From SVFI01 sp045535935 (lineage in GTDB: Bacteria; Bacillota; Clostridia; Lachnospirales; Lachnospiraceae): a stretch of DNA of 64,000 bases. The notes under the pieces are model-generated. The model saw only the letters and a program-made list of their open reading frames with translations. It was not told the origin of the DNA and made no database searches. The translations under genes were made by a program, and so were the position numbers. The stretch lies in contig JAZSMO010000034.1 of assembly GCA_045535935.1 (NCBI GenBank), positions 8,201-72,200 of the forward strand, given 5' to 3'. Of the stretch, positions 35,110-43,463 are shown in pieces (the first letter of the stretch is position 1; the number at the start of each line of letters is the position of its first letter).

Positions 35110-35862
35110 ATGCAGAGAGAATATAAGGAATTGCTGATTACAGATGAAATAAATACGGCCAAAACCGCCCGGGCAGAAGGGCGATTTGTTGTCCTGTGCT
35201 ATCCGCTGAAGGGTGAAGTATTGCCGGGCAGCAGCGAGGCAACTGCGCTGAATTTTGATGATTTTCCGTATGCAATCGAAAATGCGGATGCGCTCGATGA
35301 GAATTATCTCGAGCATGTTTTGTGTCGGTTTAAAGGGGTTCCCTGTCACATTCTTGACACAGAGCGTTGCCGCATCAGGGAGATTACGCCGGAGGATGTG
35401 GATGCGCTGTATGAAATCTACGCCGCACCGGGAATTACGGATTACATGGAAGGCCTCTATGAAAACAGGGAGGATGAGATTGCGTACACGCAGGATTATA
35501 TCCGATGCCACTACGGATTTTATGATTTCGGTATGTGGATTGTGGAGGACAAACAAAACGCAGCGATCATCGGCCGGGCCGGGTTTGATATGCGGGACGA
35601 AAGCGAGATTCCGGAGCTTGGTTTTTTGATTCGGGCGGAGTATCAAAACAAAGGATACGCGACGGAAATTTGCAGTGCGCTGCTTGCCTACGGAAAGGAG
35701 CAGCTGGGGTTTGCCTGGGTTGGTGCGCATGCGGACAAAAGAAATGTCGCCTCAGTGCGTCTGCTTGAAAAACTGGGCTTTGTTTTTTGCAAAGAAAATA
35801 TAGTACAAAGTATCAAAACGGATGGCCGGGAATCGGATTTCTATCTGAAAAAAATAGGATGA
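35110..35862 (+). CDS. GNAT acetyltransferase with an extra N-terminal domain
   Basis: 250 residues. The C-terminal part (about 85-248) is a GNAT domain of the RimJ/RimL type: RCRIREITPEDVDALYEIY, the acetyl-CoA loop stretch ELGFLIRAEYQNKGYATEIC, and ASVRLLEKLGFVF. Residues 1-80 (GRFVVLCYPLKGEVLPGSSEA) are not part of a GNAT fold and I do not recognise them. Substrate unknown. Start 35110 follows AAAGGAAAAA. Confidence 0.8.
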   Translation: MQREYKELLITDEINTAKTARAEGRFVVLCYPLKGEVLPGSSEATALNFDDFPYAIENADALDENYLEHVLCRFKGVPCHILDTERCRIREITPEDVDALYEIYAAPGITDYMEGLYENREDEIAYTQDYIRCHYGFYDFGMWIVEDKQNAAIIGRAGFDMRDESEIPELGFLIRAEYQNKGYATEICSALLAYGKEQLGFAWVGAHADKRNVASVRLLEKLGFVFCKENIVQSIKTDGRESDFYLKKIG

Positions 35863-35955
35863 AATCGTACAAGTCCGTCAGAAAGCACAGAATTTGTCTC
35901 AAAAATTTGTACAATCTGGCGAGAATAAGAGAGTGCTTATTGGGCGGATGAGTGG

Positions 35956-35961
35956 TATAAT
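35956..35961 (+). promoter_or_regulatory. -10 box of ppdK
   Basis: TATAAT preceded by TGG, 55 bp before the start codon. No good -35 hexamer is present at 17 bp. An imperfect hairpin AATAAG / CTTATT lies upstream at about 35924-35941. Confidence 0.55.
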
Positions 35962-36015
35962 GTATTCATTAAAGTGGATTTTTACACTTAATCTAACATC
36001 AAGGAGGACGCGTAA

Positions 36016-38640
36016 ATGTCTAAAATGGTCTATTTATTTGAAGAAGGCGACGCTTCCATGCGTAATCTTCTCGGCGGAAAAGGTGCCAACCTTGCAGAAA
36101 TGACAAAGCTTGGACTTCCGATTCCACAGGGTTTTACAGTGACAACAGAAGCCTGTACCGATTATTACAACAATAATCGCTCAATCTCAGAAGACATCCA
36201 GAAACAGATTTTCGATGCGCTTGCAAAGCTTGAGGAAAAGCAGGGTAAAAAATTCGGTGATACAGAGAGTCCGCTTCTCGTGTCAGTGCGTTCGGGAGCA
36301 AGAGCTTCCATGCCTGGTATGATGGACACAATCCTGAACCTTGGATTAAACGATATCGCAGTAGAAGGATTTGCAGCCAAGACAGGTAATCCTCGTTTTG
36401 CTTACGATTCTTACCGTCGTTTCATCCAGATGTTCTCAGATGTAGTTATGGAAGTTCCGAAGTCTCACTTCGAAAGAGTGCTTGATGACATCAAGGATGC
36501 CAAGGGCGTGAAGTTCGACATGGATCTTACCGCAGATGATCTGAAAGAAGTTATCGCAAAATTCAAAGCAATTTATAAAGATAAAATGGGCGAAGATTTC
36601 CCACAGGATCCGAAGGTTCAGCTTATGGAAGCTGTCAAAGCCGTATTCCGTTCCTGGGATAATGAAAGAGCGATCGTTTACAGACGTATGAACGACATCC
36701 CTGGTGACTGGGGAACAGCCGTTAACGTACAGGCGATGGTATTCGGTAACATGGGTGAGACATCCGGTACCGGTGTTGCATTTACGAGAAACCCATCTAC
36801 AGGTGAAAAAGGTATCTATGGTGAGTATCTCATCAATGCACAGGGTGAGGACGTAGTTGCAGGTATCCGTACTCCGCAGCCGATCACCAAGCTTCAGGAA
36901 GATATGCCTGGCGCATATCAGCAGTTCATGGACATCGCCATGAAACTGGAAGAGCATTACCGCGACATGCAGGATATGGAGTTCACCATCGAGGACGGTA
37001 AGCTGTTCTTCCTGCAGACACGTAATGGTAAGAGAACAGCACAGGCGGCTCTTCAGATTGCTTGTGATCTCGTAGATGAAGGAAAGATTACTCCGGAAGA
37101 AGCAGTGATGCGAATCGAAGCAAAATCTCTCGATCAGCTTCTTCACCCGACATTTGATGCAGATGCATTAAAAGCAGGCAAGGTAATCGGACAGGCACTT
37201 CCGGCTTCACCGGGAGCTGCAGCAGGTAAAGTGTACTTTACTGCAGAAGAAGCAAAAGCAGCGCACGAAGAGAAGGGCGAGAGAGTTATCCTTGTTCGTC
37301 TTGAGACTTCACCGGAAGATATCGAAGGTATGCACGCAGCAGAAGGTATCCTTACTGTTCGCGGCGGTATGACATCCCACGCAGCCGTTGTTGCCAGAGG
37401 TATGGGAACAGCTTGTGTATCCGGTTGCGGTGAAATTGCAATCAATGAAGAAGAAAAAGTATTCGAGCTTGCAGGCGAAGTGATCCGCGAGGGAGATTAC
37501 ATTTCCTTAGATGGTTCTACAGGTAAGATTTACCTTGGAGATATCAAGACAGTAGAAGCAAGCGTAACAGGTAACTTCGGACGTATCATGGAGTGGGCTG
37601 ACAAGTACCGTGTGCTTAAGGTTCGCACCAATGCAGACACACCTGCAGACGCAGCAAACGCAATTAAATACGGCGCAGAAGGTATCGGCCTTTGCCGTAC
37701 AGAGCATATGTTCTTCGATCCGGACCGTATTCCGAAGATCCGTCAGATGATCCTTGCAAGAACACTTGAGCAGAGAGAAAAAGCATTAAATGCGCTCATC
37801 CCTTACCAGAAGGGTGACTTCAAAGCATTATACGAGGTTATGGAAGGAAGACCGGTTACCATCCGTTTCTTAGATCCGCCTCTTCATGAGTTCGTTCCTA
37901 CCGATGAAGGTGATATCGACGATCTCGCAGTAGAGATGCTTATGACAGCAGAGGAAGTACAGGAAATCTGTGATTCTCTCCATGAGTTTAACCCGATGAT
38001 GGGACACAGAGGATGTCGTCTTGCAGTGACATATCCTGAAATTGCCCGCATGCAGACAAGAGCCGTGATGGAGGCAGCGATCGAAGTAAAAGAAGAAAAA
38101 GGCTACGATGTAGTTCCTGAAATCATGATTCCTCTCGTAGGCGAAAAGAAAGAGCTTAAATTTGTAAAAGACGTAGTTGTTGCAGAAGCAGAAGCTGTTA
38201 AGGCTGAAAAGAATTCCGACATCGAGTACAAGATCGGTACGATGATCGAGATTCCGAGAGCAGCACTTCTTGCAGACCAGATTGCAGAAGAAGCTGAATT
38301 CTTCTCCTTCGGAACCAACGACTTGACACAGATGACCTTCGGTTTCTCTCGTGACGACGCAGGCAAGTTCCTCGGCGACTACTACAAGAACAAAATTTAC
38401 GAGTCAGATCCATTTGCAAGACTTGACCAGAGCGGTGTAGGCCAGCTCGTTCAGATGGCAGCAGACAAAGGCCGCCAGACCCGCCCGGATATCAAACTCG
38501 GTATCTGTGGAGAGCACGGCGGAGATCCTTCTTCCGTAGAGTTCTGCCACAAAGTAGGTCTTACTTATGTTTCCTGCTCACCGTTCCGTGTTCCGATCGC
38601 AAGATTGGCAGCAGCACAGGCAGCGATTGCAGATAAATAA
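36016..38640 (+). CDS. ppdK: Pyruvate, phosphate dikinase
   Basis: 874 residues, normal length. Order: N-terminal ATP-grasp domain (GGKGANLAEMTKLGLPIP; PGMMDTILNLG; TGVAFTRNPSTGE), phosphohistidine swivel domain with catalytic His455 in GGMTSHAAVVARGMG, and C-terminal PEP/pyruvate TIM barrel (GIGLCRTEHMFF, GTNDLTQMTFGFSRDD, GICGEHGGDP). It interconverts PEP, AMP and PPi with pyruvate, ATP and Pi; in anaerobes it often serves glycolysis. Codon bias is strong, as for fba. AGGAGGACGCG precedes ATG 36016. Confidence 0.97.
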   Translation: MSKMVYLFEEGDASMRNLLGGKGANLAEMTKLGLPIPQGFTVTTEACTDYYNNNRSISEDIQKQIFDALAKLEEKQGKKFGDTESPLLVSVRSGARASMPGMMDTILNLGLNDIAVEGFAAKTGNPRFAYDSYRRFIQMFSDVVMEVPKSHFERVLDDIKDAKGVKFDMDLTADDLKEVIAKFKAIYKDKMGEDFPQDPKVQLMEAVKAVFRSWDNERAIVYRRMNDIPGDWGTAVNVQAMVFGNMGETSGTGVAFTRNPSTGEKGIYGEYLINAQGEDVVAGIRTPQPITKLQEDMPGAYQQFMDIAMKLEEHYRDMQDMEFTIEDGKLFFLQTRNGKRTAQAALQIACDLVDEGKITPEEAVMRIEAKSLDQLLHPTFDADALKAGKVIGQALPASPGAAAGKVYFTAEEAKAAHEEKGERVILVRLETSPEDIEGMHAAEGILTVRGGMTSHAAVVARGMGTACVSGCGEIAINEEEKVFELAGEVIREGDYISLDGSTGKIYLGDIKTVEASVTGNFGRIMEWADKYRVLKVRTNADTPADAANAIKYGAEGIGLCRTEHMFFDPDRIPKIRQMILARTLEQREKALNALIPYQKGDFKALYEVMEGRPVTIRFLDPPLHEFVPTDEGDIDDLAVEMLMTAEEVQEICDSLHEFNPMMGHRGCRLAVTYPEIARMQTRAVMEAAIEVKEEKGYDVVPEIMIPLVGEKKELKFVKDVVVAEAEAVKAEKNSDIEYKIGTMIEIPRAALLADQIAEEAEFFSFGTNDLTQMTFGFSRDDAGKFLGDYYKNKIYESDPFARLDQSGVGQLVQMAADKGRQTRPDIKLGICGEHGGDPSSVEFCHKVGLTYVSCSPFRVPIARLAAAQAAIADK

Positions 38641-38657
38641 TTCATAGAATATTCTTG

Positions 38658-38690
38658 TCAGCCCCGCTTTTTGGCGGGGCTGATATCTAT
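38658..38690 (+). terminator. Hairpin after ppdK
   Basis: Very stable stem TCAGCCCCGC / GCGGGGCTGA with a TTTTTG loop, 17 bp past the stop. The T-run after it is poor, so termination may be partial or the stem may protect the 3' end. Confidence 0.7.
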
Positions 38691-38761
38691 AACATATCGA
38701 AGATTATCAATTCCTTTTTTAAATATACTTTTTGTGTTTTTTGAGATATTTTGGCTCGGAG

Positions 38762-39006
38762 TCATCCTAAAAGCTTTAGTGATATCCATATAGGATGAAA
38801 AAAACACAGATAAAAGAAATCTTTTCATCCTAATTCACAAGCGAAAGTGAAATGGGATGAAAAATAGTGTCAAAAATCAATTTTTATAAGAAAAATCATG
38901 AAAAAATTCATCCCAAGGAATTAAAATGAAATTTTTAGGATGAAACACAAGCCTGTAACAATGCAAAATTCGACCTAATTAGATGCAAAATTGTATTCTG
39001 CGATGA
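38762..39006. repeat. Helically phased GGATGA array, copy B
   Basis: Minus sites TCATCC start at 38762, 38825 and 38908; plus sites GGATGA at 38793, 38855 and 38938. A decayed fourth pair, TCGACC at 38970 and CGATGA at 39001, sits where copy A predicts it. Subtracting 6,585 maps seven of the eight starts exactly onto copy A (32177, 32208, 32240, 32270, 32323, 32353, 32385); the eighth is off by 1 bp. The sequence between sites does not align with copy A. Pairs are inverted repeats (for example TCATCCTA / TAGGATGA). It occupies the space between the ppdK hairpin and the PD-(D/E)XK-like gene, the last site reaching possible start codons of that gene. Confidence 0.9.
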
Positions 39007-39053
39007 AAATTTACCGCAACAGATCAATCATTAACGATAAAACCAAGAGGAGG

Positions 39054-39875
39054 ATGACGTTTACGAAAATAGAAGTGAAAAAAACAATCATGCGGAAAGA
39101 AAAAATGCTTTACGAAGTAGAAAAGTTTCTCGGAGATGCGCCGGAAGGGGCTTTGAATGTGAAGAGTAAAAACGGAAAGGTCTATTTTTATCATCAAATA
39201 AAAAATCAGGAGAAAAAGAAGGTGGAGTTACATTATCTTGGGAAAACAAAGCTTCATCATATAAAGAAACTTGCTCAAAAGAGCTATTTGAAGAAAGTTA
39301 GAAGCGTACTTAAGGAGCAACTTAGTGCGCTGAAACAGTTTGAGAAATCTTATGAAGAAAATGCAGTTGAGGAGATATACGAAGCTTTGCCTGAAGAGAG
39401 AAAGATGTTGGTAACGCCGGTAGAGAGGGGTGTGCGAGACAAACTTAGGAACTGGAATGAGGAAACATACGAACCTTACAACGCTTACCCGGAATATAAA
39501 ATTTACGAGACCGATCGGGGTGAGATTGTGCGGTCCAAGTCGGAGGTTATTATAGCAAATCTGCTTTATAAACATAGAAAAGACCTCGATTACAAGTATG
39601 AACGGCCCCTGAAATTGCGAGCAAAAAACGGCGAAGAAATCACCATACACCCTGACTTTACAATCATAAACAAGCACACCGGAAAAATTTATTATTATGA
39701 GCACGCAGGAAAAATGGACGACCCCAAATATGCGACAGATTTTGTAAAAAAGATGGAGTTGTATATGGCTAACAATATATGGCAGGGGAAAGAGTTGCTG
39801 GTTACTTACGAAGCAGCGGGAGCACCGCTGAGTACAACATATGTGCGAAAAATAGTGGGGCGTCTTGTGCAATAA
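39054..39875 (+). CDS. PD-(D/E)XK nuclease-like protein beside array B
   Basis: 273 residues from ATG 39054. The C-terminal half has the pattern of a PD-(D/E)XK nuclease: Glu164 in VRSKSEVIIANLLY, YKYERPLKL, Asp201 in IHPDFTI, and Glu216/Lys220 in YYYEHAGKMDDPKYA. The N-terminal 110 residues are lysine-rich and helical (KVELHYLGKTKLHHIKKLAQ), plausible for DNA or RNA binding. The start is unclear: AAGAGGAGG directly abuts ATG 39054, and TTG 38991 or ATG 39003 inside the last array site are in frame. Nuclease activity and target are inferred. Lysine-rich, AT-rich codon use sets it apart from ppdK and suggests transfer. Confidence 0.7.
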   Translation: MTFTKIEVKKTIMRKEKMLYEVEKFLGDAPEGALNVKSKNGKVYFYHQIKNQEKKKVELHYLGKTKLHHIKKLAQKSYLKKVRSVLKEQLSALKQFEKSYEENAVEEIYEALPEERKMLVTPVERGVRDKLRNWNEETYEPYNAYPEYKIYETDRGEIVRSKSEVIIANLLYKHRKDLDYKYERPLKLRAKNGEEITIHPDFTIINKHTGKIYYYEHAGKMDDPKYATDFVKKMELYMANNIWQGKELLVTYEAAGAPLSTTYVRKIVGRLVQ

Positions 39876-39986
39876 AAAAGGAAAATATATTCTAACTTTA
39901 AAAAAAGAACTGAGTTTGATATGATGATACAAGGATAAAGAAATATCCGTCAGAGAACAAGAAAGAAATAAAAGAGGAGAACTATT

Positions 39987-40223
39987 ATGATAAACCCTGC
40001 AATTGCAATGAAACTTATGGCGGCAAAAAACGCCTTTACCAATAATCATCCGAAATTTGTGTCGTTTCTTTCGGCGATCTTCGGGACCGGAATTCCGGAG
40101 GATACCATCATTGAGATTACGGTCACAAAGCCGGGACAGGCTCCGATTACTTCCAATATCAAAGTGAAACAGGAAGATCTGGAACTGATGGAAACCTTCA
40201 AAGAGATGGCGGGGGCGAGATAG
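39987..40223 (+). CDS. Small conserved hypothetical protein, 78 residues
   Basis: Not a family I can name. Residues 1-30 are helical (MINPAIAMKLMAAKNAFTNN), followed by a beta-hairpin-like part (EDTIIEITVTKPGQAPITSNIKV) and a C-terminal helix. No signal peptide or membrane segment. AGAGGAGAAC gives a strong ribosome site, and the codon pattern is that of a real gene. The next gene starts immediately after its stop codon, so the two are co-translated. Confidence 0.7.
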   Translation: MINPAIAMKLMAAKNAFTNNHPKFVSFLSAIFGTGIPEDTIIEITVTKPGQAPITSNIKVKQEDLELMETFKEMAGAR

Positions 40224-40703
40224 ATGGAGCAGAGCATGACAGAAAAATCGCAAAATAAACAAGAACTGTGCTGTACATATCGGTCGTGGCTGAATTATGT
40301 GAAGGTGTTTGTTGGTATGACGTTTTTTGTGCTTGTATATGAGTTGATGATGTCCTCGAAACCACAGGAAGATAAGAAGTATTGGTGGATAGCTACGGTT
40401 GTTATTCTGTTTTCGATGTATTTTATTTTGAGAATCCGTAACAGTAAAGTTATTCTGCAAGAAGAGTTTCTGATTACATATAGCATATTCGGTAAAAGAA
40501 AAGTGTACAGAATTCATGATATTACTAAGGTTACTATTGCAAACAATTATAATGAATACATAGTAATCTATTTTGGCTTAAGCAGTGTTCTTGTGCGCAA
40601 AGACATAAGTCAATATAGTGAATTTGTGAAAACAATATGTGAAAGGCTACAAATCAAAGACTATAGCAGAAGTGGTTTTTTTACCTATGATATAAGAAGA
40701 TAA
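40224..40703 (+). CDS. Small membrane protein with PH-like C-terminal domain
   Basis: 159 residues. Two hydrophobic segments (about 27-43 and 55-72) are followed by a basic turn and a beta-rich domain (SKVILQEEFLITYSIFGKRKVYRIHDITKVTI) that resembles bacterial PH-like domains in the YdbS/DUF family style. Role unknown. ATG directly follows the stop of the preceding gene; ATG 40236 is a possible alternative start. AT-rich. Confidence 0.65.
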   Translation: MEQSMTEKSQNKQELCCTYRSWLNYVKVFVGMTFFVLVYELMMSSKPQEDKKYWWIATVVILFSMYFILRIRNSKVILQEEFLITYSIFGKRKVYRIHDITKVTIANNYNEYIVIYFGLSSVLVRKDISQYSEFVKTICERLQIKDYSRSGFFTYDIRR

Positions 40704-40812
40704 AAATACAAAAATTTCACAGTTGAAGAAAATTGTTCTATGCTATAAACTGTACATGGGTATACTATGCATGAAAAAGTACAGGTGTAAATCACATGCC
40801 CGGGAGAAACAT

Positions 40813-41532
40813 ATGTTAGAATTAAAAAACATTACCTACGAAGTAGAAGGAAATAAAGAGATTATCAAAGATGTCAGCGTCAAGATTGACGACCATTTTG
40901 TGGCGATTACCGGACCGAACGGCGGCGGAAAGTCGACACTGGCTAAAATCATTGCAGGTATCGTGACACCGACCGGCGGACAGATTCTTTTGGACGGGGA
41001 GGATATCACAGAATTGAATATTACCGAGCGTGCAAAGAGAGGAATCAGCTTTGCATTCCAGCAGCCGGTTCACTTTAAAGGGCTCACGGTAAAAGATTTG
41101 ATTACGATTGCATCGGGCAAACAGATGTCCGTTACGGAAATTTGCCAGATTTTGTCGGAAGTTGGACTTTGCGCACGTGAATATGTCAATCGTGAGATCA
41201 ATAACAGCCTGTCCGGGGGCGAACTGAAACGTATCGAGATTGCTATGATTAAGGCGCGCGGAACAAAGCTCTCCATCTTTGACGAGCCGGAGGCGGGAAT
41301 CGATCTTTGGAGCTTTAACAGCCTGATCAAAGTGTTTGAAAAAATGCGGGATGAGATCAACGGTACGATTCTGATTATTTCACATCAGGAGCGTATTTTA
41401 AATATTGCGGACAAGGTGATTGTGATTGCAGACGGCAAACTGGAGAAAGTCGGAACCAAGGAAGAAGTGCTTCCGGGACTTCTTCATACAGCCACAGCGT
41501 GCAGTACACTGGTAGAAAAGAATGAAAGGTAG
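40813..41532 (+). CDS. sufC: SufC-type Fe-S assembly ATPase
   Basis: 239 residues. A soluble ABC ATPase with Walker A GPNGGGKST (about 35-43), signature NSLSGGELKRIEIAMI, Walker B LSIFDEPEAGIDLW and switch His in LIISHQERIL. The SGGE(L/K)KR and DEPEAGID forms are typical of SufC rather than transporter ATPases. It pairs with the SufB/D-type scaffold encoded 8 bp downstream. No sufS, sufU or sufE is adjacent, so this is a minimal two-gene arrangement (compare the SMS-type SufBC systems of archaea and some anaerobes). ATG 40813 has GGGAGAAAC; the upstream extension is rejected. Confidence 0.9.
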   Translation: MLELKNITYEVEGNKEIIKDVSVKIDDHFVAITGPNGGGKSTLAKIIAGIVTPTGGQILLDGEDITELNITERAKRGISFAFQQPVHFKGLTVKDLITIASGKQMSVTEICQILSEVGLCAREYVNREINNSLSGGELKRIEIAMIKARGTKLSIFDEPEAGIDLWSFNSLIKVFEKMRDEINGTILIISHQERILNIADKVIVIADGKLEKVGTKEEVLPGLLHTATACSTLVEKNER

Positions 41533-41540
41533 GAACACAG

Positions 41541-42458
41541 ATGGACAGCATACAGAAGAATTTGCTTGCGCAGGTTGCGGACCTTCATGAAGTTCCGGAA
41601 GGAGCCTACAACATTCGCGCAAACGGAGCCGGGGTTTCCAGAAACACTACGGCCAATATTGATATTGTGACAAAAACAGACAAAGACGGCATTGATATTA
41701 TTATCAAACCGGGAACAAAAAATGAGAGCGTGCACATTCCGGTCGTGCTCAGTCAGAGCGGAATTCAGGAAAGTGTATACAACGATTTCTACATTGGTGA
41801 AGATGCGGATGTGACTATTGTTGCAGGATGCGGTATTCACAACTGTGGCGTTGACACCTCCAAGCATGCGGGTATTCATACCTTTTATTTGGAAAAAAAT
41901 GCAAAAGTCCGTTATGTGGAAAAACATTACGGCGAAGGCGACGGTAACGGAGAAAACATTATGGATCCGGTAACCATCGTGCACCTGGCTGAAAATGCCC
42001 ATCTTGAGATGGAGACAACACAGATCAAAGGGATTGATTCTACTATCCGCGTGACCAAGGGTGATCTGGCAGAAGGAGCGTTTCTGGAGGTTCGTGAAAA
42101 AATCATGACACACGGAAAGCAGTATGCCAAGACGGATTTTGCCATCGATATGAACGGCGAAAACTGCAAGTGCAATCTGATTTCCAGATCGGTAGCCAAA
42201 GGTAACTCCAAGCAGGAGTTTTTCTCTATTATGAACGGAAATGCAGCCTGCAGCGGTCACAGTGAATGTGATGCGATTATTATGGACAGTGCATGCGTAA
42301 CGGCCAGCCCGCAGCTGACGGCCAACAACATTGATGCAAACCTGATTCATGAGGCGGCCATCGGAAAAATTGCCGGAGAGCAACTGATCAAGCTCATGAC
42401 GCTCGGGCTCACGGAGCAGGAAGCGGAAGAGCAGATTATTCAGGGATTTTTAAAATAG
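41541..42458 (+). CDS. sufB: SufB/SufD-type Fe-S cluster scaffold protein
   Basis: 305 residues, short for SufB (about 470). The beta-helix core is present with VVAGCGIHNCGVDTSKHAGIHTF, and the family C-terminus DSACVTASPQLTANNIDANLIHEAAIGKI. Several Cys (GCGIHNC, GENCKCN, ACSGHSECD, SACV) could bind the cluster. With SufC it should assemble Fe-S clusters. As the only scaffold here it probably forms a homodimer in place of SufB-SufD, as in minimal SufBC (SMS) systems; the symbol is by similarity. Confidence 0.88.
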   Translation: MDSIQKNLLAQVADLHEVPEGAYNIRANGAGVSRNTTANIDIVTKTDKDGIDIIIKPGTKNESVHIPVVLSQSGIQESVYNDFYIGEDADVTIVAGCGIHNCGVDTSKHAGIHTFYLEKNAKVRYVEKHYGEGDGNGENIMDPVTIVHLAENAHLEMETTQIKGIDSTIRVTKGDLAEGAFLEVREKIMTHGKQYAKTDFAIDMNGENCKCNLISRSVAKGNSKQEFFSIMNGNAACSGHSECDAIIMDSACVTASPQLTANNIDANLIHEAAIGKIAGEQLIKLMTLGLTEQEAEEQIIQGFLK

Positions 42459-42474
42459 TTTAGGAAAAGACGAT

Positions 42475-43431
42475 ATGGGAGACAAAATCAAGCTTTATTT
42501 TGCGCCTATGGAAGGAATTACCGGCCTTGTATGCAGAAATGCGTATGAGGCTTGTTTTTCGGGAACCATAGACAAATACTTTGCGCCGTTTATCACGGCC
42601 ACAACAACAAAAGAGCTGGGAGCGAAAGAATTGCGTGACATTGCGCCGGAGCACAACAAAGTTCCGGTCCTTGTGCCACAGATTTTGGCCAATGATGCTT
42701 ACGGCTTTATCCGGACGGCAGAGAGAATAGTTGCCCTGGGGTACCGGGAGATTAATTTAAATCTCGGTTGTCCGTCCAAAACTGTGGTCACCAAGAAAAA
42801 AGGAGCAGGTTTTCTGGAGTTTCCTCACAAGCTGGATGCGTTTTTGCAGGAGGTATGTGAGTGGACGGAAAAGGAAAATGTGCGTTTTTCCGTGAAGACA
42901 AGACTGGGAATGCAGGATGAAGATGAGTTCTGGAAGCTTCTGGAGATTTACAACAAATATCCGCTCCATGAGCTGATTGTCCATCTGCGCACGCAGGATG
43001 ACTACTATGTGGGAGCGGTTCATGAAGAGATGTTTCCGAAAATTATAGAAAAGAGCAGACACCCACTCTGCTACAACGGCGATCTTTTCGATGAAAAAAG
43101 GATCAAAAAGTTCGCAGAAGCTTACCCGCAGCAGGACCGGGTCATGATCGGACGAGGACTATTGATGCATCCGGGATTGGCCGGTGCAGAAATCTCTGAG
43201 TTTGCCATCGACAACTTATGGAAGTTTCATGATGTCGTATATGAAGGGTATCGGGGTTATATACAGGGAGAAAAGAATGTCCTCTTCAAAATGAAAGAGC
43301 TTTGGTCTTACATGAAAGAGAACTTTGATGAAGACGAGACAAGAGTAAAGAAAAGTCTGAAGCAGATTCGCAAAAGCCAAAACTTCGCAGACTACGAAAT
43401 TGCCACCCGGCAACTTCGTAATCTGCAATAA
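42475..43431 (+). CDS. dus: tRNA-dihydrouridine synthase
   Basis: 318 residues. FMN-binding TIM barrel: YFAPMEGITGLVCRNAYEA at the start, the catalytic-Cys block INLNLGCPSKTVVTKKKGAGFL, FSVKTRLGMQDEDEF, LIVHLRTQDDYYVG and RVMIGRGLLMHPGL. It reduces uridines in the tRNA D-loop. It follows sufB by 16 bp; a shared transcript with the Fe-S genes is likely but functionally incidental. Confidence 0.93.
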   Translation: MGDKIKLYFAPMEGITGLVCRNAYEACFSGTIDKYFAPFITATTTKELGAKELRDIAPEHNKVPVLVPQILANDAYGFIRTAERIVALGYREINLNLGCPSKTVVTKKKGAGFLEFPHKLDAFLQEVCEWTEKENVRFSVKTRLGMQDEDEFWKLLEIYNKYPLHELIVHLRTQDDYYVGAVHEEMFPKIIEKSRHPLCYNGDLFDEKRIKKFAEAYPQQDRVMIGRGLLMHPGLAGAEISEFAIDNLWKFHDVVYEGYRGYIQGEKNVLFKMKELWSYMKENFDEDETRVKKSLKQIRKSQNFADYEIATRQLRNLQ

Positions 43432-43433
43432 AA

Positions 43434-43463
43434 GAAAGCAGCTACATACTCTGCTTTCTTGAT
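43434..43463. terminator. Hairpin shared by dus and the ECF gene
   Basis: Arms AAGAAAGCAG / CTGCTTTCTT enclose CTACATACT. It lies 2 bp past dus and overlaps the last codons of the convergent ECF gene. Confidence 0.6.

Noticed and set aside
39228..40517. 429-codon minus-strand ORF
   Set aside because: Spans the antisense of three plus-strand genes with good ribosome sites; low-complexity Phe/His/Leu-rich product.
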